DNA of 49,105 nt, from assembly GCA_964622775.1 (NCBI GenBank), contig CAZUSO010000020.1, positions 1-49,105 of the forward strand, given 5' to 3'. The notes below the pieces were generated by a model. It was not told the origin of the DNA, ran no database searches, and saw nothing but the letters and a program-made list of their open reading frames with translations. The position numbers were made by a program, and so were the translations under genes. Origin of the DNA: CAZUSO01 sp964622775. Lineage in GTDB: Bacteria; Bacteroidota; Bacteroidia; Chitinophagales; Chitinophagaceae. Shown here piece after piece: positions 35,034 through 42,145 of this stretch (within the stretch, counting starts at the first letter, position 1; every line of letters begins with the position of its first letter).

Positions 35034-35099
35034 GTGTGAAGGATGTAATTCTTTTCTGCAAATACGTAATGATAGTGCTTTAAATTATATCCAACTTTG
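35034..35099 (+). promoter_or_regulatory. Regulon promoter P6 (35-codon ORF)
   Basis: Plus strand: box 1 GTGTGAAGGATGTAA (35034-35048), 14 nt, box 2 TACGTAATGAT (35063-35073), 19 nt, AACTTTG (35093-35099). Spacing as in all other copies. The first gene-like element downstream is the small ORF at 35194, giving a leader of about 90 nt. Confidence 0.75.
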
Positions 35100-35193
35100 T
35101 CTTATTACAATTTGAGTAACTTAAATGGGCATTGAAATCTTATAATGCTCCAGGCACCCAACAAAAGGACTTAAATCGCAATAAGAACGGAAT

Positions 35194-35301
35194 ATGAACG
35201 GAGATAAAAGTATGCAGCGCCTGATGAAGGATATCCTGAGCATTACCATTAAAATCCGGAAAGAATTTCCTGAGTTTTACACGCTCTTAGATGACACATA
35301 G
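35194..35301 (+). CDS. Very small protein, 35 aa, unknown
   Basis: Short ORF from ATG 35194 to TAG 35301. The peptide has an amphipathic helix-like core (MQRLMKDILSITIKIRKEF) and ends PEFYTLLDDT; the pattern of I..I...FPE.Y..L resembles small conserved Bacteroidota proteins that I have seen annotated only as hypothetical. The main support is position: it is the only ORF downstream of P6. A perfect 8-bp hairpin (ATAGCATG / CATGCTAT, 35316-35341) follows the stop. The other explanation is that the P6 transcript is non-coding. Confidence 0.45.
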   Translation: MNGDKSMQRLMKDILSITIKIRKEFPEFYTLLDDT

Positions 35302-35518
35302 TGGCATAGAAAAGCATAGCATGAATGAAAAAGCATGCTATTGTGATAAGGAAGCATAGTATTCCCATCTTCGATAAAAATCTTTATACCGCTTATCTCC
35401 AAAAATCTTTCGGGCTATGTAAAAAACTATGAACTTATGTGGTTAAAAAGACTAAACAAGTTCATTATTAATTATATCGACTAAAGGTATTGGGAGAAAA
35501 AGTATTGATAAAGCAAAC
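35302..35518. other. Intergenic, no gene seen
   Basis: Between the small ORF and the convergent cupin gene. It holds the hairpin at 35316-35341 with a 10-nt loop and no T-run; nothing else is recognised. Confidence 0.4.
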
Positions 35519-35860
35519 TTATTCTTCATACCCGCTTTTGATAATTGTGGACAGCATTTTGAATCGTACGTTAGCTTTTATAGTGTTGCGGGAATGTGCA
35601 GGTATAATGATGGACTGGCCGGTATTAAGCATGTTAGATTTATCGTCGATCACTACTTCGGCTTTGCCTTCAATAACCTGTATAAAAGTATCGAACGGCG
35701 AAACCCTTCCTGTAAGTGACTCACCCGAATCAAATGAAACAGCGCTCACGTTTCCCGTCGTTTTCCTGATAATCGTTTTTATCACTACCGAATTAGGAAC
35801 GTATTCCAGTATTTCGACGATAATAAAAACTTTGGATTTTTCAAATTCGGCAGGTTCCAT
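35519..35860 (-). CDS. Cupin-domain protein
   Basis: 113-aa single-domain cupin. The conserved barrel runs from VPNSVVIKTIIRKTTGNVSA through SFDSGESLTGRVSPFDTFIQ and IIIPAHSRNTIKA. Motif 1 has lost the usual HxH (SPFDTFIQVIEGKAE), and motif 2 keeps one His, so metal binding is doubtful; this is the form commonly seen in a Bacteroidota-wide family of small stress-cluster cupins. Its upstream region shows no copy of the regulon boxes. Function unknown. Confidence 0.85.
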   Translation of the reverse strand: MEPAEFEKSKVFIIVEILEYVPNSVVIKTIIRKTTGNVSAVSFDSGESLTGRVSPFDTFIQVIEGKAEVVIDDKSNMLNTGQSIIIPAHSRNTIKANVRFKMLSTIIKSGYEE

Positions 35861-35982
35861 TGTAACAGTATTGAGGTGAAATAAAAAGGACAGGCTTTTT
35901 TCTGGCCCCTGATTCGTTTTTCGAAAATGTTTAGCACTTAGTATCGGTCATAAATGAAGCCTTTCAGTTTAATCAGTGCAGA

Positions 35983-36207
35983 TTAAAGAGCTGTTTCCTG
36001 GCCTTGCTTAATGATATTGATCACTTCCTGGCGGTTTTTACGCAATTTATTTTCCATTCTGGCAATCAGCTCATTTTCCTTTCCTGTTTCAAACTTCAGA
36101 TCAGCAGCGGTCAGCTGCAAAAACTTTTCTCTGAGCCTTTTGGATTGTGCTTCCCAATTGCCGGTAATTTTAAAAGTTTCATGGGGCTGGTTTTGAATAA
36201 CAGACAT
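35983..36207 (-). CDS. CsbD-family stress protein (copy 2)
   Basis: 74-aa paralogue of the CsbD protein at 33156-33380: FKITGNWEAQSKRLREKFLQ, LTAADLKFETGKENELIAR and EEVINII-like end (RQEVINIIKQG). Both promoter and coding region align without gaps to copy 1, so gene and control region were duplicated together or kept under the same constraint. Transcribed from P7 as a single gene. Family function as for copy 1: stress-induced, molecular role unknown. Confidence 0.88.
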   Translation of the reverse strand: MSVIQNQPHETFKITGNWEAQSKRLREKFLQLTAADLKFETGKENELIARMENKLRKNRQEVINIIKQGQETAL

Positions 36208-36246
36208 CTTGCAATTTTTAAAGATCGTGAATGGATTTTCACTGTG

Positions 36247-36312
36247 TAAAGGTGCGTGTATTAACTGGCCCGGTTATTATACAACTGTATAGAAGATTTG
36301 CATCATTCACAC
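36247..36312 (-). promoter_or_regulatory. Regulon promoter P7 (csbD-2)
   Basis: Minus strand: box 1 GTGTGAATGATGCAA (36312-36298), 14 nt, box 2 TGTATAATAAC (36283-36273), 19 nt, ACCTTTA (36253-36247). The leader carries GTGAAAATCCATTCAC. Confidence 0.82.
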
Positions 36313-36520
36313 ATTCTGTATTCCGCTGCTTGTCGGGCAGGAATGATAAGAAGTGGAACAAGTGTGTGGCGTAAACTTTTTCCGTTGTGCTGCCCATTAC
36401 CAGCACAGGTTTTCACGGCCTTTGCCAGGGATATGCCTGCTTTGGCCGCCTTTTGCGCAGCAGGCCACAATGCAGTCAGCGCTTTTTCATTTTAACGGGT
36501 GAGCGTTTTTATGTTAGCAT

Positions 36521-36871
36521 TCATTCGCCTTTATCTTCTTCCAAATCATTATGATTATCGCCGCCCAGACTGTAGTAATTATTTTCTTCATCTTCGCTTC
36601 CGACATTTTCCTCTTCGTCATCTAATTCTGAACCGGGAATATCCAAATCACTGCCTGAAACACCTTCCTTAAAATCCTTTTCATTTCTTTTTTCAACCAG
36701 GTTTGATTCGTTAGGTTCTTTAATATTAGAAACATCTTCAGGGTCTATGTTTTCTTCATTTTTATATTTACTATAAATGTCTTCCCCGGCAGGGTATTTA
36801 GGATACCCAGGCACCTTGTTTTTGGATTCTTTACGCACTAAATTCAGGCTTCTGTTGATATTGTTTTTCAT
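36521..36871 (-). CDS. Acidic low-complexity protein, Bacteroidota-specific
   Basis: 116-aa hydrophilic protein with a basic N-terminus (about 1-20), a motif PGYPKYPAGEDIY near 21-33, NIDPEDVSNIKEPNE near 40-54 and a strongly acidic C-terminal half (DIPGSELDDEEENVGSEDEE, NYYSLGGDNHNDLEEDKGE). No membrane segment, signal peptide or enzyme motif; it is probably disordered. Proteins with the same PGYP.YP..EDIY and SGSDLDIPGSELDDEEE segments occur in other Bacteroidota as hypothetical proteins (from memory). It is transcribed from P8, whose first box overlaps the end of the upstream AraC gene. Possibly a stress protectant, by analogy only. Confidence 0.8.
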   Translation of the reverse strand: MKNNINRSLNLVRKESKNKVPGYPKYPAGEDIYSKYKNEENIDPEDVSNIKEPNESNLVEKRNEKDFKEGVSGSDLDIPGSELDDEEENVGSEDEENNYYSLGGDNHNDLEEDKGE

Positions 36872-36894
36872 ATTTTTATTAAGCTTTTAGAGGA

Positions 36895-36960
36895 TAAAGT
36901 TGGATGCTTTCAGCAATACAAGCATTATACGTTTCCTGAAAAGAATTGCAGAATTCACAC
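36895..36960 (-). promoter_or_regulatory. Regulon promoter P8 (acidic protein)
   Basis: Minus strand: box 1 GTGTGAATTCTGCAA (36960-36946), 14 nt, box 2 CGTATAATGCT (36931-36921), 19 nt, AACTTTA (36901-36895). Leader about 20 nt. Box 1 overlaps the last two codons of the AraC-family gene. Confidence 0.75.
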
Positions 36961-37515
36961 ATCTTCAAGCGGCGTCCGTTTTTTGTACTTCAGCTTTTTA
37001 AAAAATGTAGGTGTTAAGCCGGTCACTTTCTTGAACTGGTTGGACAAATGCGCTACGCTGCTGTAATTAAGCTTGTAGGATATCTCGGTAAGGTTAAGCT
37101 CGTCATACAGCAGCAGTTCTTTTACTTTTTCAATTTTATGGTTAATGATGTATTGCTGTATGGTAATGCCTTTTACTTCTGAAAATATATTGGCCAGGTA
37201 GGTATAATCGTAGCCTAATTTTTCACTGACATAATCGGAGTAATTCACTTTGGGCAATTCATCGGCATAATGGATCATTTCGGTAATCACATTCTTAACT
37301 TTTTCAATCAGGATGCTTTTCTTGTCATCAAGCAGTTCCAGCCCGGATTTCAAAAGATTTTCTTTTAATTGGTCGTGTTGCTCCTGCGTAATATCTTCCA
37401 GAATTTCTACCATGCCCAGGTCTACCACCACATATATGATGCCTAATTTTTTCAGCTCTTTCTTCACCATCATCTTGCAGCGCAGGCTCACCATATATTT
37501 GATATAGAGTTTCAT
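36955..37515 (-). CDS. AraC-family transcriptional regulator
   Basis: 186-aa DNA-binding protein. The C-terminal half (about 85-186) is the double helix-turn-helix AraC domain: DYTYLANIFSEVKGITIQQY (first HTH) and NLTEISYKLNYSSVAHLSNQ followed by FKKVTGLTPTFFKK (second HTH and signature). The N-terminal 75 residues (VSLRCKMMVKKELKKLG, VVVDLGMVEILEDI) resemble a small heavy-metal-associated-like alpha/beta fold seen on many Bacteroidota AraC proteins; the metal-binding CxxC is absent, so it is probably a protein or ligand sensor. It sits amid the stress-like genes and directly upstream of P8. The tandem 21-bp-spaced repeats in P1-P8 have the geometry that AraC proteins bind, so it is the prime candidate regulator (inference). 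Its own promoter region has no boxes. Confidence 0.9.
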   Translation of the reverse strand: MKLYIKYMVSLRCKMMVKKELKKLGIIYVVVDLGMVEILEDITQEQHDQLKENLLKSGLELLDDKKSILIEKVKNVITEMIHYADELPKVNYSDYVSEKLGYDYTYLANIFSEVKGITIQQYIINHKIEKVKELLLYDELNLTEISYKLNYSSVAHLSNQFKKVTGLTPTFFKKLKYKKRTPLEDV

Positions 37516-37583
37516 ACCTTTTTATTAGATAAGCATACCGGATGTCGAACTTATTTTAAGATTTGGTATGCGCGTTTATAGCA

Positions 37584-37901
37584 TTAAGACATGGTCATAT
37601 TGTGAATTGCTTCCGCAAAGCCGTCGCCGGCTGTATGGTTAGTATATACGCCATAAGCACCTAAGCTATATCCGATGGCGCCATCATTGGCAATGACAAG
37701 ATAAATAATGGCCTGGTCAGAAGGGTTGGACTCTCCTTCAAAGCAGTATGTTTTGATAATTTTGATTTCGTTTTGAGCATACAACTTGCCATTAAGGCAT
37801 ACCAACCTGTCCTTATTGATGGTAAATTCGTTATCCTGCTCTTTTATTATTAAGTCGTTGAGTACGGTGCCTATAGTGGTCATTTCTGTTCCGGCTGTCA
37901 T
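37584..37901 (-). CDS. Conserved hypothetical protein, 105 aa
   Basis: No signal peptide, membrane segment or known motif. The sequence is of ordinary composition with alternating strands (FTINKDRLVCLNGKLYAQNE, IIKTYCFEGESNPSDQAIIY, YLVIANDGAIGYSLGAYGVY), suggesting a compact alpha/beta domain. An internal Met at residue 7 could be the true start. It lies 68 nt upstream of the AraC gene on the same strand and may be co-transcribed with it, so it could supply a signal to the regulator; this is speculation. No regulon boxes upstream. Confidence 0.7.
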   Translation of the reverse strand: MTAGTEMTTIGTVLNDLIIKEQDNEFTINKDRLVCLNGKLYAQNEIKIIKTYCFEGESNPSDQAIIYLVIANDGAIGYSLGAYGVYTNHTAGDGFAEAIHNMTMS

Positions 37902-38099
37902 ATTATTATGGATAAAACGGTGAACTTATTTATCTTTCAAAAAGCAGCAGGTTCAGGTTAGGTCTATATAATAGAGGTATGGAGATAGTGGCAAATTCTT
38001 CCTGAAAGACAATGTAAGTTAAATAAAAAAAATGACAATTGCAGGGGCCATCTTTATCCATAGCTTATATCCCATATCAGTCAGCGAGAACCGGTTCAT
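37902..38099. other. Intergenic, no gene seen
   Basis: Upstream region of the 105-aa hypothetical gene, merging into the recombinase remnant. No boxes of the regulon type and no clear TAnnTTTG were found. Confidence 0.4.
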
Positions 38100-38562
38100 G
38101 ACCTGGATGTTCCCGAAAGCTCCGTAATACCTGCTGTTTATTTATCTATTCCAGAGTCAGAAAACTTAAGGCAGGCAATTGGATACCTCAAATGACATAC
38201 ACAGGGCTAAATAATTAGGCAGGTATCCGAACAAGGTTCCATTAGGCTACTCCAACCTGACAGCCATGTATGGGAAAAAATATATTACTCCTAATCCATC
38301 TATTGCCAGGATCATTAGATGGTGTTATCAACAACTTGCGAGAAACACTTTTACTATTGAGGAAGTTATAAGGATGTCTTTGATTAGAGCGTTAAAATGT
38401 TCCCGGTCCAATTTCTGGAGAATTTTTCGTAATCCCGTTTATTGTGATTTTGTCAAACTCCCATTAGAAACAGGCAGGAGAGTTTTGATAGAGGGGGTAC
38501 ACGAACTGATAATTTCCGAGGCTCTTGAAGTCTGTTTAATAAAGGTTCATTCCTGTCTTTAA
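38100..38562 (+). pseudogene. Remnant of a serine site-specific recombinase
   Basis: The plus strand carries pieces of a Bacteroidota-type large serine recombinase. In one frame (from 38100) DLDVPESSVIPAVYLSIPES and ENLRQAIGYLK recall the end of the resolvase catalytic domain (family pattern LSIPEVENDRR). After stops, a second frame gives GRYPNKVPLGYSNLTAMYGK, YITPNPSIARIIRWCYQQLA, RNTFTIEEV and ALKCSRSNFWRIFRNPVYC, which is the recombinase DNA-binding domain (P.GY.N....GKK.I.P.P..A..I and ..S.....RNPVYCG). The catalytic serine half is missing and the C-terminal zinc ribbon region is lost 3' of 38562. It is a decayed mobile element; no attachment sites were recognised. Confidence 0.78.
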
Positions 38563-38585
38563 AAGCTAAACTGCACTTTAGTTAA

Positions 38586-39764
38586 TCATTGCAACATCTG
38601 CAGGGCTATCCAGCTCATCAGACCTGCGCCGGTTGCTAATACCGGCTCGTGGATGTCGAAATGCGCATTATGTACCGGCGTATTCAGGGATTCATTTTGG
38701 TAATTGGTGCCCAGACGAAAGAAACAGCCTTTAGTTTTAAGCGTGTAAAAGCTAAAATCTTCTGCGGTCATTCTTTGGCTCAGCTCCCTGATCTGTGATG
38801 AGCCGAGATAAGCTGCTGCTGCTGCACTGACTTTTTCCGTTGTCGGCACATCATTAAACAAAGACGGATAACCGGGAGGAATATGAATTTCGGCATGCCC
38901 CCCGAAAGCTGTGGCAATCCGGCTGCTGATATCACGGATAAGTAGTTTGGCCTCTGAGCGCCATGCCTCGTCAAAAGTGCGCAAGGTGCCCTGAAGCTCA
39001 ACGGTATCAGGAATTACATTGGTAGTATGTCCCCCGCTGATTTTTCCGAAAGATAATACGGTTGGAATAAGCGCATTACTTTTTCGGGAAACTACCTGTT
39101 GCAAAGACGTAATGATTTGGGCAGCTATTGCAATCGGATCAACAGTGAGATGGGGCAGTGCAGCATGACCTCCCTTCCCCTGAATGGTGATGTAAATTTC
39201 ATCTGCGCTGGCCATATACTGACCGCTACGGAAACCTACTGTTCCTGCCGGCAAATCCGGATCAACATGCAGGCCGATAACCGCAAGAGGCTCCGGATTG
39301 GCTAAGGCGTCAGCCGCAATCATAAGACTGGCTCCGCCCGGACTTTTCTCTTCGCCCGGCTGAAAAATCAGCTTGACAGTTCCTTCAAACTCGTTGCTTA
39401 ACTGATGCAGTATCTTCGATGCTCCGAGAAGACAGGTGGTATGCACATCGTGACCACAGGCATGCATGACCCCCTCATGTTGTGATTTGTAAGACACTTC
39501 ATTGGCTTCGTTAATCGGTAATGCATCCAGGTCGGCACGCAAAGCAATGCATTTCTTATCCGGGTTTTTTCCCTTAATCAATCCCACAACGCCGGTATCT
39601 GCAAGCACTCCGAAGGGGATATTTATTTCCTCAAGAAAATTGCGGACAAAACGGGCGGTTTCAAATTCCTGGAAAGATAATTCCGGGTGTGCATGAAGAT
39701 GGCGGCGGATACGCAGCAATTCGGGCTGAAGCCCTGCTGCCAACAACTTAATGCGGTCAGTCAT
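38586..39764 (-). CDS. M20-family amidohydrolase (N-acyl-amino-acid or hippurate type)
   Basis: 392-aa zinc/manganese-dependent metallopeptidase-like hydrolase that cleaves N-acyl amino acids. Metal site: MHACGHDVHTTCLLGASK (about 101-117) with the Cys and His ligands of the family, GEEKSPGGA (about 140, catalytic Glu pair) and IGLHVDPDLPAGTVG (His about 165). The N-terminus RRHLHAHPELSFQEFET is typical. The dimerisation domain runs from about 188 (ITIQGKGGHAALPH). No signal peptide, so cytoplasmic. Its start overlaps the upstream SPOR gene by 8 nt, giving a two-gene operon. Confidence 0.93.
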   Translation of the reverse strand: MTDRIKLLAAGLQPELLRIRRHLHAHPELSFQEFETARFVRNFLEEINIPFGVLADTGVVGLIKGKNPDKKCIALRADLDALPINEANEVSYKSQHEGVMHACGHDVHTTCLLGASKILHQLSNEFEGTVKLIFQPGEEKSPGGASLMIAADALANPEPLAVIGLHVDPDLPAGTVGFRSGQYMASADEIYITIQGKGGHAALPHLTVDPIAIAAQIITSLQQVVSRKSNALIPTVLSFGKISGGHTTNVIPDTVELQGTLRTFDEAWRSEAKLLIRDISSRIATAFGGHAEIHIPPGYPSLFNDVPTTEKVSAAAAAYLGSSQIRELSQRMTAEDFSFYTLKTKGCFFRLGTNYQNESLNTPVHNAHFDIHEPVLATGAGLMSWIALQMLQ

Positions 39765-40230
39765 TTTGCTTTTTTAAAGATAAGATGGTTACCATATCCG
39801 GTACAATCATGGCTGCTTTGTATGTCCCCGTCAGCTGTTGATAAAGTTCCATAGCATCACTGCGTGATTTGAAATCGCCGACACGGACTCTGAAATTGGG
39901 GGCGGAATACATAAGATAAGCCCGGATGCCGGGGAAGTTCTTCATAAAACTCATTTTAGTCTGATTGGCTTTGGCGCGATCCGGCCCGCTGTATATCTGT
40001 ATCCGAACGCCCTTAGTTCGATATGGGCCTGCATTGCCCCCATTATTATCCATTCCGGCTCCGACAAGCGCAGACTTGTCTTTATAGCCGCCCTTATTCA
40101 CTAACATGGATAAGCGTGCATCTGCCGTAACGTCAATAAAGCCGGTGTTTGCATCCGGATGTGATGGATTATTCTGAGCAGGTGCATTCAGCGAAAAAAG
40201 GGATAATATAATTATAAAAGCTCGTTTCAT
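39757..40230 (-). CDS. Exported SPOR-domain protein
   Basis: 157-aa protein with a signal peptide (MKRAFIIILSLFSLNAPAQ, cleaved after AQ). A linker of about 55 residues leads to a SPOR domain from about 73 to 145: VRIQIYSGPDRAKANQTKM, FRVRVGDFKSRSDAMELYQQ. SPOR domains bind glycan strands of peptidoglycan lacking stem peptides, often at the septum, so the protein probably sits in the periplasm. It lies upstream of, and overlaps, the M20 gene. The functional link between the two is not evident. Confidence 0.88.
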   Translation of the reverse strand: MKRAFIIILSLFSLNAPAQNNPSHPDANTGFIDVTADARLSMLVNKGGYKDKSALVGAGMDNNGGNAGPYRTKGVRIQIYSGPDRAKANQTKMSFMKNFPGIRAYLMYSAPNFRVRVGDFKSRSDAMELYQQLTGTYKAAMIVPDMVTILSLKKQND

Positions 40231-40655
40231 TGTATCAGGAAGCTTGTTTGTCGTAATTGTATTTTGATATGGTTAAGCGTTATTACCTCAGAAAGCTTTT
40301 CTCCGTTTGACCATTATTTTAATTCCATGATGGAGCTGATGAAGCGATAAAACAAAGATACAGGTATGAGTTGAGAATTGAAAGTGGAAATACCAAACTG
40401 CCGCATCTATGAAGTTGCCTGTGTGACAAAAAATATGACGTCATTGCAAATATAGAAATTCCAAATTGCAAAGCAATTTGATTAGAATTTCCTTTTCTCT
40501 TGCAAAGCAAAATCTCCGATTGCGTTTACGATGGCGTAAATATACTTCACATCGCCTGGGAGATTGCTCCGCTCCATTAAAATCATGTAGCGCAGCGGAG
40601 TGATTTTAATTTCGGTCATAGAATATGACCCGCATTTTTGCCGTATGATAATTTG
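40231..40655. other. Intergenic region with palindromic repeats, no gene
   Basis: 425-nt stretch between two minus-strand genes, with no ORF that I can support. The left part (40231-40435) should contain the promoter of the SPOR-M20 operon. The right part (40436-40612) is filled by inverted repeats listed as a repeat. Confidence 0.5.
40436..40612. repeat. Palindrome-rich intergenic repeat
   Basis: Contains TGACGTCATTGCAAA (40436-40450), a perfect hairpin CAAATTGC AAA GCAATTTG (40462-40480), GGGAGATTGCTCCG (40558-40571), and a 10-bp inverted repeat ATTAAAATCA / TGATTTTAAT (40576-40610) around CTCCGCT- and AGCGGAG-like bits. Both key words recur, inverted, near the right end of the window (48821-48835 with one mismatch; 49074-49087 exact). 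Dispersed repeats made of GAGATTGCT..GC and GCAATGACGTCA words are, from memory, frequent between genes in Bacteroidota. Confidence 0.5.
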
Positions 40656-41003
40656 CTATAAATGCAGCTTTTCTTTCTTAGCCAATAATTCTGCTACAGT
40701 TTCCTGATACATCTCATCAGGAACACAGCAGTCCACCGGGCATACGGCAGCACACTGAGGCTCCTCATGGAAGCCCTGGCACTCAGTACATTTATCGGGA
40801 ACGATGAAATAAACATCAATTGCGACAGGATCGTGCGGCGTTGCGGCATCGGTTATGTTGCCATCCATAAGGACATAATCTCCCTTTACATTGGTTCCGT
40901 CTGCTATTTTCCATTCTACTCCGCCTTCATATATAGCATTATTGGGACATTCCGGTTCGCAGGCTCCGCAATTAATACATTCGTCTGTTATCTTAATGGC
41001 CAT
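40656..41003 (-). CDS. 2[4Fe-4S] ferredoxin
   Basis: 115-aa electron carrier. Cluster-binding motif 1 is CINCGACEPECP (about 10-21) and motif 2 is CTECQGFHEEPQCAAVCP (about 73-90), with an insert of about 50 residues between them and a longer spacing in the second motif, the form known for Bacteroidota/Chromatium-type ferredoxins. The insert (WKIADGTNVKGDYVLMDGN) is typical of the family. It is divergent from the LuxC-like gene with 98 nt between the starts, an arrangement often conserved in Bacteroidota (from memory), which suggests a functional link. Confidence 0.94.
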   Translation of the reverse strand: MAIKITDECINCGACEPECPNNAIYEGGVEWKIADGTNVKGDYVLMDGNITDAATPHDPVAIDVYFIVPDKCTECQGFHEEPQCAAVCPVDCCVPDEMYQETVAELLAKKEKLHL

Positions 41004-41062
41004 TGCTCATAGTTTTCGTTTGGGTGGATAATCTTCACAAATGCGATTTGTTTAAACGAAAG

Positions 41063-41070
41063 CAAAATTA
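41063..41070 (-). promoter_or_regulatory. Candidate -7 element of the ferredoxin gene
   Basis: On the minus strand TAATTTTG (41070-41063) matches TAnnTTTG, 60 bp before the ferredoxin ATG. No well-spaced TTTG upstream; tentative. Confidence 0.35.
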
Positions 41071-41101
41071 CAACTTCGCAGTCAAATTACGGGCTTGATT
41101 T

Positions 41102-42127
41102 ATGATGAAATTGACGGATAGAATAAATCTATTAACGCGCTTCGGGCAATACATCTCCGGTAATCCCCCCGACTGGCAGGAAGCCATACAGGCTGCACAG
41201 CTTCAAAATTCCTGGTTTGACGAATACCACATTCGCCTTGCAGCAGATAATATTGCCGGGGAATTTTTACAGGAAGAAAAACTGCAAAACTGGATAGCCG
41301 GTTATCCCTTTTTGCAAACAGCGGACACTATGCCTGGTAAACCGGTTGTGGGTTTGATTATGGCAGGCAACATCCCCTTAGTGGGCTTTCATGATTTCCT
41401 CTGTGTATGGATTTCGGGCTTTCCGCTGAAAATAAAACTTTCTTCCAAAGACACCGTCCTGTGGCATTTTATCCTGAATAAGCTCATGGAGTGGAATGTC
41501 GAAACAGGCAACCAGGTACAGGTGGCGGAAATGCTTAAAGGATGCGATGCCTATATTGCCACCGGAAGTAATAATTCCGCCCGGTATTTCGATTATTATT
41601 TCAATAAATACCCCAATATTATCCGGCGAAACCGCACCGCTGCCGCTATCCTGGACGGAGGGGAAAGCCCGGGAATGCTCCACCGCCTTGCTGATGACAT
41701 CGGCAGTTTTTACGGTCTGGGTTGCCGGAATGTAACCCAGGTTTTTGTACCGCAGAATTATGATTTCACGAACCTGCTTCAGGCGCTGAAGCGTTATGAA
41801 ACGCATCTGGATCATCATAAATACAAGAATAATTATGACTATCAGTTAGCGTTATTATTGCTCAATAAACAAGCTTACCTCAGCAATGAGGTTTTTTTGC
41901 TGACGGAAAACGAACAACCTTTTGCACCCATCAGCATGCTGCATTATCAGTTCTATGATAATCGGGAAAAACTGACAGACGACTTGCTGCAGGATGATCG
42001 TTTTCAGTGCATCATTGGAAATGGCGAAAGGCTTATAGCTCCCGGCAACAGCCAGAAGCCGGCATTAAATAATTATGCGGACGGAACAGATACCATGCAC
42101 TTTTTAGCCCAACTTAAAAAATCCTAA
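41102..42127 (+). CDS. LuxC-like acyl-CoA/acyl-ACP reductase
   Basis: 341-aa protein of the LuxC/aldehyde-dehydrogenase-like acyl-CoA reductase family. Visible: a nucleotide-binding region with VVGLIMAGNIPLVGFHDFL (about 80-98), AYIATGSNNSARYFDYYF (about 150-167), and the catalytic cysteine in GSFYGLGCRNVTQVFVP (about 210). The length is shorter than typical LuxC (about 480), as is usual for Bacteroidota members. Reaction: NADPH-dependent reduction of an acyl thioester to the aldehyde is known for LuxC; the in vivo substrate here is unknown, and there is no luxAB. A second ATG at 41105 is equally possible. Confidence 0.85.
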   Translation: MMKLTDRINLLTRFGQYISGNPPDWQEAIQAAQLQNSWFDEYHIRLAADNIAGEFLQEEKLQNWIAGYPFLQTADTMPGKPVVGLIMAGNIPLVGFHDFLCVWISGFPLKIKLSSKDTVLWHFILNKLMEWNVETGNQVQVAEMLKGCDAYIATGSNNSARYFDYYFNKYPNIIRRNRTAAAILDGGESPGMLHRLADDIGSFYGLGCRNVTQVFVPQNYDFTNLLQALKRYETHLDHHKYKNNYDYQLALLLLNKQAYLSNEVFLLTENEQPFAPISMLHYQFYDNREKLTDDLLQDDRFQCIIGNGERLIAPGNSQKPALNNYADGTDTMHFLAQLKKS

Positions 42128-42145
42128 AACAACAATCACTTAACC

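Larger units (their letters stand above)
34657..35193. other. Long leader of the desaturase and divergent promoter region
   Basis: This 537-nt stretch contains no supported gene. From 34657 to 34921 it is the putative 5' leader of the desaturase mRNA (minus strand); from 34922 to 35099 it holds the divergent promoters P5 and P6; after that comes the short leader of the 35-codon ORF. A 75-codon minus-strand frame (34843-34616) overlaps the desaturase start out of frame and is not called. Confidence 0.5.

Noticed and set aside
36360..36425. Possible ninth regulon promoter on the plus strand, divergent from P7
   Set aside because: A GTG.G..TGG.GTAA-like word (36360-36374) lies 47 nt from the P7 box and CCTTTG follows at 36419, but box 2 has no GTAAT core and the last spacing is off by one. 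No gene follows. It may be a decayed partner, but evidence is too weak.
36298..36495. 65-codon plus-strand ORF between csbD-2 and the acidic protein
   Set aside because: It begins inside promoter P7, has odd composition and no family resemblance.
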